64,000 bases of DNA from contig CABTWE010000001.1 of NCBI GenBank assembly GCA_902488465.1, positions 1 to 64,000 of the forward strand, read 5' to 3'. The position numbers and the translations under genes were made by a program. Source of the DNA: an uncultured Tissierellia bacterium (GTDB taxonomy: Bacteria; Bacillota; Clostridia; Tissierellales; Peptoniphilaceae). This document shows positions 8,738 to 17,937 of the stretch, piece after piece. Within the stretch, counting starts at the first letter, position 1; the number at the start of each line of letters is the position of its first letter. The notes under the pieces were generated by a model. The model was not told where the DNA came from. It saw only the letters and a list, made by a program, of their open reading frames with translations, and did no database searches.

Positions 8738-11080
8738 CTACCTTAATTCGGCTCCAAATTCTTTTTTAACAACTTCTATTGCAGAGTCCATCAAAGACTT
8801 TATTTCATTGTCTTTCAGAGTTCTATCTTCGGCGCCTATAACCAGTCCAACTGTAATAGATTTTTTATTCCTTAATAGTTCATCTTTATATACATCGTAA
8901 TAATACACACTTTTTAGAATAGGAGAATTTAGATTTAAAATTGTATTCTTTATGTCTCCATACAAAACTTTGTCTTCAACAACAAAAGAAATTTCTTTTC
9001 TAACTTCTTGGAACTTACTCTTCGGTGTATATATAAATGTCTTCTTTATATATTTAAGCAATTTATCCACAGAGAGTTCTGCAATATATACTTCTTTAAT
9101 ATCGAAATTTGCAGCTACGTTCGGGTGAACTTGTCCGAAATTACCAATGGATTCTTCACCGATAAATACTTCAGCACTTCTTCCCGGATGATAAAATTCA
9201 CTTGAGCTTCTCACGAATTTATAATCATTAACGCCACATAAGCGAAGAATTTGCACAACTGTATTTCTTAAATCATAAAAATCGCCAAATCCCATATGCA
9301 AAATATTAAGATTTGTCAGTTGCTCATATTCACCATTTTCGCCTTTTTTGAAAACATGACCCACTTCAAAAATCTTCAAATCCCCATTTGATCTCTTGAA
9401 GTTCTTTTCAGCTACTTCGAGGAAATGAGCATTCATCGTCGGCCTCATAACAGAGAACTCTTCGCCTAACGGATTTAAAATCTTTATAAATGAATCTTCA
9501 TCTTTATAATCAATCTTTGATAGGAGTTTTGGCCCAATGAAAGAATAAGTCAAAGTTTCAAAATACGAGCTGTATTTTAATTGGTGTCTTATTTTGTTTG
9601 TAAATGACTTCAATTCCGATTCATATCCAACAGTAAGTTCTGTTTTAATTGGAACAGATTCAACATTTTTGTAGCAGTAAAGTCTACCAATTTCTTCGAT
9701 AATGTCTGCTTCAATATTTAAGTCAGGTCTAAATCCCGGAATTTCAGAAACAATCAAACCATTTTCAAACCTGGAGTTAACCTTCAAGCGATTCAATTTT
9801 TGGATTGCAAAATCAACGTCGATATCTTTTCCAATAAGACTGTTAACTCTTTCAGGTCTTGTCTTTATAACTTTTTCTTCGCTTTTAGCTTTTACAACTT
9901 CAGAAAATTCAAATTGATCAAAACCTAAATTCTTTAATAGATATAGTGCTCTTAAAAGTGCCGTCTTTGCCATTTTAGGATCGAGTTCCTTTTGGAACCT
10001 TGTTCTTGCTTCACTGTTTATATCCAGACGTTTTCCAGTCTTTCTTATTTGAGTATGGTTAAAGTTTGCACCTTCCAAAACTATATTTTTAGTTTCTGAC
10101 GTTACTTTTGTATTGTCAAGTCCCATAATACCTGCCAAGGCAACCGGTTCATCTTTTGAAGTAATAAGAATATCTCCTTCTTCCGTCTTTACTTCTTTTC
10201 CATCCAAAAGAACTATAGATTCACCTTTTTTTGCTTCCCTGACTTTTATATTTTTGTCGTTTAATTTGTCCATGTCAAATGCATGCATTGGAATTCCAGT
10301 TTCAAGCATAACATAATTTGTAATATCAATTATATTATTTATAGGTCTTACACCGGATTCCATAAGTCTTGTTTTCATCCAAACAGGACTTTCTTTAATC
10401 TCAACATTTTTAACAACAGCCAATTCATAGGCACCGACTTTGTCAGTTTCGACTGAAGCATCTATTTCCGAATTTAACAACTCTCCTTCAAACAACTCCA
10501 TCTCTTTATAATCGGAATCAAGAGTTGCCGCACCTTCAAGTGCAAGTCCAAACACACTTAGGCAGTCAGGTCTGTTAGGTGTTATTTCAAATTCAATAAT
10601 CCCATCAAGATTTATCGCTTCTGTTAAATCCACGCCAAGTTTTGTATCGCTTGGTAAAATCAAAATGCCTTGTTGATCTTCTTTTGAAATATAATCCTTC
10701 GGAAATCCGATTTCTTCATACGAAACAAACATACCATTACTGATAATTCCTCTGAAATCATGAGGCTCAATTTTTGTTCCATCAGCTAAAACAGAACCTG
10801 GAGTTGCAACACCGACAATGTCGCCTTCTTTCATATTCTTTGCCGCTGTAACTATTACATCTTTTTTATCTCCAAAATCAACATCACAAACTGAAAGCTT
10901 GTCAGCATTTTCATGCTTTTTAACTGATAAAATCTTTGCCGTCTTAACACCTTTTACGCGACCTTTGAATTCAATAACGCTTTCAGCATGCGTGCCTGTT
11001 TCGGAAAGCATTGCTGCGATCTTTGTAGGATTTTCATTTACTTTTATATAATCTTTTAACCAATTTAACGATAGTAACAT
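8738..11080 (-). CDS. pheT: Phenylalanyl-tRNA synthetase beta subunit
   Basis: This is the beta chain of the alpha2-beta2 PheRS. Its 780 residues follow the full bacterial layout: N-terminal tRNA-binding EMAP/OB domain (about 40-150, ILSVKKHENADKLSVCDVD), B3/B4 editing domain (about 205-380), B5 domain (about 400-470), a catalytic-like core, and a C-terminal FDX-ACB anticodon domain (about 690-780, SKFQEVRKEISFVVEDKV). It editorially removes tyrosine and binds tRNA. It begins 10 bases after pheS. No T-box leader is visible upstream of pheS. Confidence 0.97.
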   Translation of the reverse strand: MLLSLNWLKDYIKVNENPTKIAAMLSETGTHAESVIEFKGRVKGVKTAKILSVKKHENADKLSVCDVDFGDKKDVIVTAAKNMKEGDIVGVATPGSVLADGTKIEPHDFRGIISNGMFVSYEEIGFPKDYISKEDQQGILILPSDTKLGVDLTEAINLDGIIEFEITPNRPDCLSVFGLALEGAATLDSDYKEMELFEGELLNSEIDASVETDKVGAYELAVVKNVEIKESPVWMKTRLMESGVRPINNIIDITNYVMLETGIPMHAFDMDKLNDKNIKVREAKKGESIVLLDGKEVKTEEGDILITSKDEPVALAGIMGLDNTKVTSETKNIVLEGANFNHTQIRKTGKRLDINSEARTRFQKELDPKMAKTALLRALYLLKNLGFDQFEFSEVVKAKSEEKVIKTRPERVNSLIGKDIDVDFAIQKLNRLKVNSRFENGLIVSEIPGFRPDLNIEADIIEEIGRLYCYKNVESVPIKTELTVGYESELKSFTNKIRHQLKYSSYFETLTYSFIGPKLLSKIDYKDEDSFIKILNPLGEEFSVMRPTMNAHFLEVAEKNFKRSNGDLKIFEVGHVFKKGENGEYEQLTNLNILHMGFGDFYDLRNTVVQILRLCGVNDYKFVRSSSEFYHPGRSAEVFIGEESIGNFGQVHPNVAANFDIKEVYIAELSVDKLLKYIKKTFIYTPKSKFQEVRKEISFVVEDKVLYGDIKNTILNLNSPILKSVYYYDVYKDELLRNKKSITVGLVIGAEDRTLKDNEIKSLMDSAIEVVKKEFGAELR

Positions 11081-11089
11081 AACTTCCTC

Positions 11090-12112
11090 CTAGAATTGTT
11101 CCAAAAACTTTTTGTCATTATCAAAAAGTAAACGCAGATTATTTACACCATGTTTAACCATTGTAAGTCTGTCGATTCCCATTCCGAAAGCAAATCCTTG
11201 ATAAACCTCAGGGTCTATTCCACAATTTCTTAAAACATTTGGGTGAACCATTCCACATCCCAAAAGTTCCATGCTCCATCCAGTATGATTACAGCTGTCA
11301 CATCCTACTCCATGACATTTTGTACATGTAACGTCTACTTCCAAACTCGGCTCAGTAAATGGGAAATAGTGTGGTCTATATCTTGTATCAAGTTTTTCTC
11401 CAAAAAGAGCAATCAAAACAGTATCGATTGTACTTTTGAGATTTGCAACACTAATATCCTTGTCTACTACAAGTCCTTCAATTTGGTGGAACATTGGACT
11501 GTGAGTATCGTCAACTTCATCATTTCTAAACGTTCTTCCTGCAGATATCATCTTAATAGGTGCGCCGTATTTTTTCATAGCTCTAATTTGAACTGGAGAT
11601 GTTTGAGATCTTAAAAGATGTACCGGGTCAAAATAAAACGTATCCGTCATATCTCTTGAAGGGTGATCAGCTGGAGTATTTAACAAATTGAAATTGTTTT
11701 CAACAGTTTCAATTTCAGGTCCATCCAAAACCTTAAATCCCATATCTAAAAATAACTCTTCAAGCTGTCTGATTGTTTCCTTTAACGGATGAAGATGTCC
11801 TACTTCAACATCCTTCATTGGAATTGTTATATCCAAGTATTCATTACTTATTCTTTTGTTTATTGCTTCTTGCTTCAACCTTTCTCCAAATGAATTTATA
11901 GTATCATTCAAATTGTCTCTAATTTCATTTGCGAGTTTCCCCATTTTAGGGCGCTCTTCAGCACTTAGGCTTCCCATGTTTTTAAGTATCGTAGTCAGAT
12001 ATCCCTTTTTGCCAAGATACTTTACCCTAAGTTCTTCTAATACTTCAAGACTTGAAACCTTATCAATTTCTTTTGAAAGATCAGACCTTAACTTTTCTAA
12101 TTCTTCTAACAT
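11090..12112 (-). CDS. pheS: Phenylalanyl-tRNA synthetase alpha subunit
   Basis: This is the catalytic chain of PheRS. The 340 residues start with the coiled-coil arm that contacts tRNA (1-85). The class II core follows: motif 2 AGRTFRNDEVDDTHSPMFHQ near 204-223, and motif 3 FGMGIDRLTMVKHG near the end. A cysteine group CTKCHGVGCDSCNHTGW precedes the GMVHP active-site segment; similar cysteines occur in many Firmicutes PheS and may bind zinc. It is spaced tightly between the SpoU methyltransferase and pheT. Confidence 0.97.
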   Translation of the reverse strand: MLEELEKLRSDLSKEIDKVSSLEVLEELRVKYLGKKGYLTTILKNMGSLSAEERPKMGKLANEIRDNLNDTINSFGERLKQEAINKRISNEYLDITIPMKDVEVGHLHPLKETIRQLEELFLDMGFKVLDGPEIETVENNFNLLNTPADHPSRDMTDTFYFDPVHLLRSQTSPVQIRAMKKYGAPIKMISAGRTFRNDEVDDTHSPMFHQIEGLVVDKDISVANLKSTIDTVLIALFGEKLDTRYRPHYFPFTEPSLEVDVTCTKCHGVGCDSCNHTGWSMELLGCGMVHPNVLRNCGIDPEVYQGFAFGMGIDRLTMVKHGVNNLRLLFDNDKKFLEQF

Positions 12113-12114
12113 CC

Positions 12115-12852
12115 TTATTCCTCCGTCATTATATAAATTGAAATTCCGGCTGCAATCGCAACATTTAAACTTTCTGTCTTCCCTTTCATCGGAATTTTAA
12201 CTCTTTTAAAACTTTCTCTAAAAATTTCTTCACTAACTCCATTTGCCTCATTGCCAAGTGCCAAAATTGTTTTAAATTTAAACTTTGCAATCTTTTCACC
12301 ATTAGGCGATGTGGAAATTAGCTTGTATCCTTTTTCTATTAAACCTTTTAAATCCTCTAATTCAATCGAAGTAACATTCACCCTAAATATAGAGCCCATT
12401 GTCGACCTTAACACTTTTTCATTATAAACACTAACACAGTTGTTTATAGTTAATATGTTCTTTATTCCAAAAGCATCGGCTGTTCGAATGATAGTTCCCA
12501 TGTTTCCGGGGTCCTGTAAAAAATCAAGTAGTAAAACTAATTCATCGTCAATTTTGTTTATATTAATTGGACTTTGCTTTTTAACAACAAATATAATATC
12601 TTTTCCCGTTTTTGTCTTTGAAAATGATCGCAAAATATCGTCTTTTACAACTGTATATCTATATTCGTATTTGTTTCTAAATACATTTTCCACACTTTCT
12701 GACAAATAGACATCTACTATTTCAACATTTTCTCGTATTGCTTCTTCAAAAATCGTAAAGCCTTCTAGCGCATATAAAGAATTATCTGCATGCTTTTGAT
12801 CTATAATTTTATTAAGTTCTTTTAAATTCTTGTTTTGCTTAGATCTAATCAT
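12115..12852 (-). CDS. TrmH/SpoU-family RNA 2'-O-methyltransferase
   Basis: This 245-residue protein has an N-terminal substrate-binding domain (about 1-95) and a knotted SPOUT domain with all three SpoU motifs: LLDFLQDPGNMGTIIRTADA, LALGNEANGVSEE and IPMKGKTESLNVAIAAGI. Family members methylate a ribose 2'-OH in rRNA or tRNA using S-adenosylmethionine. The orthologous position beside pheS in Firmicutes is held by the YsgA type, whose target I cannot name from sequence. It overlaps trkA by 4 bases. Confidence 0.93.
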   Translation of the reverse strand: MIRSKQNKNLKELNKIIDQKHADNSLYALEGFTIFEEAIRENVEIVDVYLSESVENVFRNKYEYRYTVVKDDILRSFSKTKTGKDIIFVVKKQSPININKIDDELVLLLDFLQDPGNMGTIIRTADAFGIKNILTINNCVSVYNEKVLRSTMGSIFRVNVTSIELEDLKGLIEKGYKLISTSPNGEKIAKFKFKTILALGNEANGVSEEIFRESFKRVKIPMKGKTESLNVAIAAGISIYIMTEE

Positions 12853-13490
12853 TTTATATTTTCTATATCAGACGATTTTCCAATTACAATCAGAGTATCA
12901 CCTGCCGAAATCTTACTGTCTGCATGTGGAACAGCATTCACTTCGCTTCCCTTTTTTATAGCAACAATTGAAATGTGATATTTTTGCCTTAAATCCAATT
13001 CCTTAAGTTTTTTATCAACCCATTCTGAAAGCGGTACCATTTCAACAATTGTTATATCGTTTCCAAGAGGAATAAAGTCAACTATTCCTCTGTTATCAAG
13101 AAGATGGGCAAGTCTTATTGCCGTTTCTTTTTCCGGGAATATAATTCTGTCCGCACCTACTCTTTTTAAAACTCTAGCATGAAGATCACTTGATGCTTTT
13201 GCAATTACAAGCGGAACTCCAGCTTCTTTAGCAATCATTGTAGACATAATTGCAGCTTGAGGTTCAACAGCTGTTGCAATAATAACGCAGTCAAAATTTC
13301 CAATTCCTACTTCAGCGAGTGAACCTTCCGTAAGCACATCTGCTTCAATTGCATATGTCGCAATGTCGCTAATTTGTAAAAGGGCCTGCTTACTTTTATC
13401 TATAACCATTACCTCATGTCCCATTTGAATGAGTTCTTTCGAAACATTCAAACCAAATCTGCCTAATCCTATAACACAAAACGAACCCAT
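12849..13490 (-). CDS. trkA: Potassium channel gating subunit KtrA/TrkA
   Basis: This cytosolic ring protein gates the TrkH/KtrB channel in response to nucleotide. The RCK domain opens with a Rossmann fold, FCVIGLGRFGLNVSKEL, and the acidic VMVID end of strand 2. A TrkA-C domain occupies about residues 135-213. At 213 residues it is the single-RCK KtrA size rather than the double TrkA of enterics. It lies 8 bases after the channel gene, forming a two-gene potassium uptake unit at the head of this operon. Confidence 0.94.
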   Translation of the reverse strand: MGSFCVIGLGRFGLNVSKELIQMGHEVMVIDKSKQALLQISDIATYAIEADVLTEGSLAEVGIGNFDCVIIATAVEPQAAIMSTMIAKEAGVPLVIAKASSDLHARVLKRVGADRIIFPEKETAIRLAHLLDNRGIVDFIPLGNDITIVEMVPLSEWVDKKLKELDLRQKYHISIVAIKKGSEVNAVPHADSKISAGDTLIVIGKSSDIENIK

Positions 13491-13498
13491 AATTCCTC

Positions 13499-14836
13499 CT
13501 AACCTACAATTACATCATCTTGGGCAAGTCTAATTGATTTATGTTTTTGCTTTATGTTAATTGTATATAAAAGTGTAAGGGGACCTAATCTGCCCACATA
13601 CATTATAAAACATAAAATCAATTTTCCTACAATATGCAAATGATCTGAAACACCGACACCTAAGCCAACCGTTCCAAATGCACTTGTAACCTCAAATAGA
13701 ACATCAATAAATCTAATATTCGGTTGCAACACTGTTATTGTAAATGATGCAATCAAAACCAAAAGAAGTGCAACTGTAAAAATTGCAAGTGCTTTTTTTA
13801 TTATATTATTTTCTATTCGCCTATTAAATATTTCCGTGTCATCGCTACCTTTAACAACACTTATAACTGATGCAACTATAACAGCTATTGTTGTTGTCTT
13901 TACACCGCCACCTGTACCTCCGGGACTGGCTCCAATAAACATCAAAATTATTGTGACTAAAAGAGTCGAGTCTTTTACTAGAGAATAATTCACAGACTGA
14001 AAACCTGCCGTTCTTGGAACTACAGCTTGAAACCATGCAGCATTTATTTTCCCAAACCAACTCAAGTTCTTTACGGTAGCTCCATTATTAAATTCCAGCA
14101 ATATAAACAAAACAAATCCTATAATTAACAAAACTCCCGTCGATTGTAAGGCAAGTTTAGTATGCAGTGAAAACTTTTTAAATTTTTTTATTTCATAAAC
14201 ATCTCTAAGAACAGAAAACCCGATCCCTCCGAGAATTACTAGAAATGATAATGTATAAATTACAATAGGAGCTTCATTGTATCCTATCAACGAATTTCCT
14301 AAAATATCAAATCCTGCATTACAAAACGCCGAAATCGAATGAAATATTGAATATATTATCCCGTTTCTAATTCCAAACTTCGGTACAAAATATAGCGATA
14401 GTAAGACCGCACCCGCTGCCTCTATAATAACTGTATATTTTATAACTCTATTTGAAAGCCTGACTATTCCACTTCTTTGATTTGAGTTGAACTGTTCTTT
14501 TATTATAAGTCTTTCTCTTAAAGAAACTCTTTTACCGGAAAAGATGAAAAAAGATGTTGCAACAGTCATGAAACCGATGCCCCCAATTTGTATCAGCATC
14601 AAAATTACCGCCTTGCCAAATGCTGTCCAATGCGATGCCGTGTTTTGAACAATAAGTCCTGTTACACAAACAGCAGATGTGCTGGTAAAGAAAGCATCCA
14701 CTACAACATTTGGAGACTTTTCCCTCATCGATATCGGAAGGGAAAGAAGTACTGTTCCAATCAATATTAATGTTAAAAATCCAAGAGCCAAAGTTTTTGG
14801 TGGACTACTAAGCAATTTTTTTATTTTGAATTTCAT
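13499..14836 (-). CDS. trkH: Potassium uptake channel subunit TrkH/KtrB
   Basis: This 445-residue integral membrane protein has the fourfold M1-P-M2 repeat of K+ transporters. Four filter segments can be seen: TSTSAVCVTGL, FHSISAFCNAGFD, ASPGGTGGGVKTT and VTSAFGTVGLGVG. The size, near 445, fits KtrB. The partner gating protein follows directly. The gene leads the operon that continues through pheST to the rRNA locus. A promoter lies 24-53 bases upstream. Confidence 0.95.
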   Translation of the reverse strand: MKFKIKKLLSSPPKTLALGFLTLILIGTVLLSLPISMREKSPNVVVDAFFTSTSAVCVTGLIVQNTASHWTAFGKAVILMLIQIGGIGFMTVATSFFIFSGKRVSLRERLIIKEQFNSNQRSGIVRLSNRVIKYTVIIEAAGAVLLSLYFVPKFGIRNGIIYSIFHSISAFCNAGFDILGNSLIGYNEAPIVIYTLSFLVILGGIGFSVLRDVYEIKKFKKFSLHTKLALQSTGVLLIIGFVLFILLEFNNGATVKNLSWFGKINAAWFQAVVPRTAGFQSVNYSLVKDSTLLVTIILMFIGASPGGTGGGVKTTTIAVIVASVISVVKGSDDTEIFNRRIENNIIKKALAIFTVALLLVLIASFTITVLQPNIRFIDVLFEVTSAFGTVGLGVGVSDHLHIVGKLILCFIMYVGRLGPLTLLYTINIKQKHKSIRLAQDDVIVG

Positions 14837-14859
14837 TTTAACTCCTTACATATAATATT

Positions 14860-14889
14860 ATTATACACTTATTATGCCTAAAACTTCAA
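14860..14889 (-). promoter_or_regulatory. Promoter of the trkH-pheST operon
   Basis: On the minus strand, TTGAAG (14884-14889) and TATAAT (14860-14865) are 18 bases apart, followed by AAGGAG before the trkH ATG. The -10 box is perfect and the -35 box differs at two positions. A 5' leader of only about 15-20 bases leaves no room for a riboswitch. Confidence 0.7.
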
Positions 14890-14933
14890 GTCTTTTACTT
14901 GTTTTCATTCTTTTATTTTATTTATTATACAAT

Positions 14934-14957
14934 AAAAACCACCTTTCGGTGGTTTTT
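14934..14957 (-). terminator. Terminator after rnpB
   Basis: This is a perfect 10-bp inverted repeat, AAAAACCACC / GGTGGTTTTT, with a 4-base loop. Read on the minus strand it is a GC-rich stem ending in a U tract, directly after the RNase P RNA. The flanking A and T runs would let it work on either strand. Confidence 0.92.
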
Positions 14958-14959
14958 AG

Positions 14960-15276
14960 TAAATCTATAAGCCGTGTTCTGTATTAAACAGTCATCTGTC
15001 TTGTATTCCTGTTGCCAAGAATCTCTAGCGACCTACCTTCTTGAGAGGACACGAGCAGCATCCCTTTGCCTCACTTTGGTCTTGCTCCGAATGGGGTTTA
15101 CATAGCTACTTAGTCTCCTAAGCACTGGTGAGCTCTTACCTCGCCTTTCCACCCTTACCATAATGGCGGTTTCTTTCTGTTGCACTAGCCTTAGAGTCGC
15201 CTCCACTGGATGTTATCCAGCATTCTGCTCTATGGAGCACGGACTTTCCTCATTAAAAATGCGACTGTCTGATTTA
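14960..15276 (-). ncRNA. rnpB: RNase P RNA, class A
   Basis: The minus strand carries GAGGAAAGTCCGTGCTCC near the 5' end, CTAGTGCAACAGAAAGAAAC in the middle and AGGTAAGAGCTCACCAGTGC further on. It ends ACACGGCTTATAGAT. These are the conserved P4 and specificity-domain elements of the type A (ancestral) RNase P RNA rather than the Bacillus type B. The RNA is the catalytic part of RNase P, which matures tRNA 5' ends. The start is set from the promoter at 15284-15312 and the end from the terminator at 14934-14957. Both are good to a few bases. Confidence 0.95.
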
Positions 15277-15283
15277 CAATATA

Positions 15284-15312
15284 ATTATAACAGCTTTATG
15301 TTTATAATTCAA
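15284..15312 (-). promoter_or_regulatory. rnpB promoter overlapping the end of nif3
   Basis: TTGAAT (15307-15312) and TATAAT (15284-15289) are 17 bases apart on the minus strand. The -35 box lies inside the last codons of the Nif3-family gene, which ends at 15302. RNase P RNA can thus be made on its own or by readthrough from the rpoD operon. Confidence 0.82.
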
Positions 15313-16093
15313 TATTAAGTTTATCAAATGTAAGATAATCTTTTGAAACTTGTATGCCCATATCTCCGATGACCTTTGCCATGATGTCTACGAACTGAAT
15401 TTCACTCATTCCATGAGTTAAATCCATTATAGCCAATCCATTCCTATATGCGTGTTGTGCATCGTGATATTTAATATCCCCGGTTAGATATAAATCAACA
15501 CCCTTTAAAATTGCGTCGTCGATAAAACTTGCTCCACTTCCTCCAAGATATCCGATTTTTTTCACAACTTTATTTTCTTCTCCATAAAGTGTCATATAAT
15601 CTTTTGGATTCTCATATCCATATTTGGTGAAATATTTTGACATAGTATCCATAATTTCTCCAATTGTTCTACTTTCAATATCAAAAACTATCCCAAAGCT
15701 TTGACCTTCTTCAACAGCCAAAGTTATTATATCGCTCAATGCATATTCGCTCAAGAAAAAGTTTTTCATTCCATGTTCAGCAACATCAAACGGAGTGTGA
15801 TAAGAAAGAATTGTAAGATTGGAATCGAGAGCTTTTTTTATAACACTGTAAAAAAAAGTGCTCTTTTCAATTGACTTAATGCCTGCCATAAAAAGCGGAT
15901 GGTGTGTTATTATTGTGTCGCATCCATTTTCAATAGCTTTATCAATCTGAAATTCCTCAATGTCCATACATATATGCACTTTTTTTACTTGAGAATTCAT
16001 ATCTCCTATCTGAAGACCACTATTGTCCCATGACATCTCAGTATTTATTGAATAAAGCTCGTCAAGTTTTTTTATTAAATCACTTATTTTCAA
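15302..16093 (-). CDS. Nif3-like dinuclear metal protein
   Basis: The protein is 263 residues long and begins KISDLIKKLDELYSINTEMS. The Nif3/DUF34 motifs are present: WDNSGLQIGD, ITHHPLFM (metal histidines) and SYHTPFDVAEHGM. The C-terminal part has VDLYLTGDIKYHDAQHAYRN and LTHGMSE. These form a two-metal site in a ring-shaped oligomer. The family is often called GTP cyclohydrolase I type 2, but its true role is unsettled. It overlaps trmK by 14 bases, the same pairing as Bacillus yqfN-yqfO, and ends the operon. Confidence 0.93.
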   Translation of the reverse strand: MKISDLIKKLDELYSINTEMSWDNSGLQIGDMNSQVKKVHICMDIEEFQIDKAIENGCDTIITHHPLFMAGIKSIEKSTFFYSVIKKALDSNLTILSYHTPFDVAEHGMKNFFLSEYALSDIITLAVEEGQSFGIVFDIESRTIGEIMDTMSKYFTKYGYENPKDYMTLYGEENKVVKKIGYLGGSGASFIDDAILKGVDLYLTGDIKYHDAQHAYRNGLAIMDLTHGMSEIQFVDIMAKVIGDMGIQVSKDYLTFDKLNIEL

Positions 16094-16769
16094 TATTTTT
16101 CTCCAATATCATTCTCAACTTTTCATTGTTCTGCATAAGTTCACTCACCCTAAAGTCCGATTTTTCACTTGAATTTAATTTTATTTCATCAATTATCGCA
16201 TCATTTTTATTCAGATTGTATTTTAAATATTCTTTATATGTGGACATTGAGTCTCTTAATAGTGAACTCGTGTAAAACCAATCATTTTCACGTTTTTTCT
16301 CAAATAGCAAGCTGAATTTCATTAAAAAATAAAATTTATTTCCTTCAATTACTATTAAATCTTTTTCTATACCATAGCCAAGCTCATAAAAAGTTTCTCT
16401 AACAAGGTCAGGATTTGTCATCGGCTGAATGATAAAGTTCTTAAAAGACAATGTTTTTTCAATGTCATAAGTCACAATGTCTTTTATTAAATCGCCACCC
16501 ATTCCTGCAATAACAATCGTGTCTACCTCACCACTTTTTAAAATTTTCAGTCCATCACCGACACGCCCGTCATATTTAGATTTAAAGCCGGCACTTAAAA
16601 ATAAAAACTCGCTTTTTTTCAAACACTTTTCAGAAATGTCAGTTGATATTATATGATCTACATCAGTTGATTTTAAAAGTTCAACACCCACTTGACCATG
16701 ATCACAGCCAATATCTGCAACGGAATTTGAGTGTCTTGCCAAGTCTACAATTGTTTCGAGTCTATCCAT
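16080..16769 (-). CDS. trmK: tRNA adenine-22 N1-methyltransferase TrmK
   Basis: This 229-residue Rossmann methyltransferase has SAM motif I as VADIGCDHGQVGVELL near the N terminus. It also has ISTDISEKCLKKSE and VIAGMGGDLIKDI, all typical of TrmK. A helical C-terminal domain probably binds tRNA. TrmK methylates N1 of A22 in tRNA. Its start shares one base with the rpoD stop; in Bacillus, yqfN follows sigA in the same way. Confidence 0.93.
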   Translation of the reverse strand: MDRLETIVDLARHSNSVADIGCDHGQVGVELLKSTDVDHIISTDISEKCLKKSEFLFLSAGFKSKYDGRVGDGLKILKSGEVDTIVIAGMGGDLIKDIVTYDIEKTLSFKNFIIQPMTNPDLVRETFYELGYGIEKDLIVIEGNKFYFLMKFSLLFEKKRENDWFYTSSLLRDSMSTYKEYLKYNLNKNDAIIDEIKLNSSEKSDFRVSELMQNNEKLRMILEKNIENK

Positions 16770-17935
16770 TAATCAAGAAAATCCTTTAGCTTATCAGATC
16801 TTTTTGGATGACGCAACTTTCTAAGAGCCTTTGCTTCGATTTGTCTGATTCTTTCCCGTGTGACATCAAAAACTTTTCCAACTTCTTCCAAAGTTCTAAT
16901 TTTGCCATCATCAAGGCCAAATCTCAGCCTTATAACCTTTTCCTCACGCTCCGACAATAAGTCCAATGTTTTAAATAATTGATCTCTAAGCATCGTTGTA
17001 GTTGCTGCATCTTGTGGACTTGGAATGTCGTCATCAGGGATAAAATCTCCCAAATGGCTGTCTTCTTCTTCACCTATAGGTGTTTCCAAACTTACAGGTT
17101 CTTGAGAAATCTTTTGAATTTCTCTTACCCTTTCAACATCCATTTCAAGTTCAACCGCCATTTCTTCAGGCGTCGGTTCTCTTCCAAGTTCCTGTAATAG
17201 CTGCCTTTGAACTCTCAAAAGCTTATTAATTGTTTCAACCATGTGAACAGGAATTCTTATAGTTCTTGCTTGATCGGCAATTGCTCTTGTAATGGCTTGC
17301 CTAATCCACCATGTTGCATATGTTGAAAATTTAAAGCCTTTCTTATACTCAAATTTTTCAACCGCCTTCATTAATCCAAGATTTCCTTCTTGAATTAAAT
17401 CAAGAAAAGGCATGCCCCTACCCATATATCTTTTTGCTATACTAACAACAAGGCGCAAGTTTGCTTCAGCAAGTTCCGCTTTTGCTTCCTCTGAGCCTTC
17501 TTCCATTCTTTTTGCTATGGCAATTTCTTCCTCTTGAGTCAGAAGAGCGATGTTTCCAATTTCTTTTAAATACATTCTCACCGGGTCATCAACTTTGACA
17601 CCCTTTGGAACTTTAATTTCCAACTTATCGTCGTCATCAACATCAACGTCAATATCGTCTTCTTTATCTTCCGACAAGTCATTATCGTCATCATCAATTT
17701 CTTCTACTTCAATAATTTCCTCGTCCTTTGGCAGAACGGACTCTCTGTCAGTGATTTCAATATTAAGTTCTTCAATTTTATCATAAATTTGTTCTATCTT
17801 TTCAACTTCCAATTGGAATTTTGAGAGGCTATCCAGAATATCCTTGTATGTCACATAACCCGTTCTTATTCCACCTGAAATTAAAAATTGTAGCGCATCC
17901 GACATTGCTTTTTGTAAATTAAGCTCGTCAACCAT
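16769..17935 (-). CDS. rpoD: Primary RNA polymerase sigma factor
   Basis: This housekeeping sigma factor has 388 residues. Region 1.1-like helices (1-65) come first, then a very acidic stretch (about 68-110, rich in Asp and Glu). Next are region 1.2 (DPVRMYLKEIGN), region 2 (FSTYATWWIRQAITRAI and RTIRIPVHMVE), region 3, and region 4 (EREEKVIRLRFGLDDG, TRERIRQIEAKALRKLRHP). The regions 2.4 and 4.2 residues fit the TTGACA/TATAAT boxes found across this window. It lies 2 bases after dnaG. Confidence 0.97.
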   Translation of the reverse strand: MVDELNLQKAMSDALQFLISGGIRTGYVTYKDILDSLSKFQLEVEKIEQIYDKIEELNIEITDRESVLPKDEEIIEVEEIDDDDNDLSEDKEDDIDVDVDDDDKLEIKVPKGVKVDDPVRMYLKEIGNIALLTQEEEIAIAKRMEEGSEEAKAELAEANLRLVVSIAKRYMGRGMPFLDLIQEGNLGLMKAVEKFEYKKGFKFSTYATWWIRQAITRAIADQARTIRIPVHMVETINKLLRVQRQLLQELGREPTPEEMAVELEMDVERVREIQKISQEPVSLETPIGEEEDSHLGDFIPDDDIPSPQDAATTTMLRDQLFKTLDLLSEREEKVIRLRFGLDDGKIRTLEEVGKVFDVTRERIRQIEAKALRKLRHPKRSDKLKDFLD

Positions 17936-17937
17936 TT

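Noticed and set aside
11090..12112. T-box or other amino-acid leader before pheST, argS or trpS
   Set aside because: The genes upstream are 2 to 34 bases away, so no leader RNA of 150-300 bases fits; no T-box core was seen.
13851..14060. Small open frames inside larger genes on both strands, for example within trkH, dnaJ and floA
   Set aside because: They lie fully within genes with clear homology, lack ribosome-binding sites and have compositions expected from reading an A/T-rich coding sequence in another frame.
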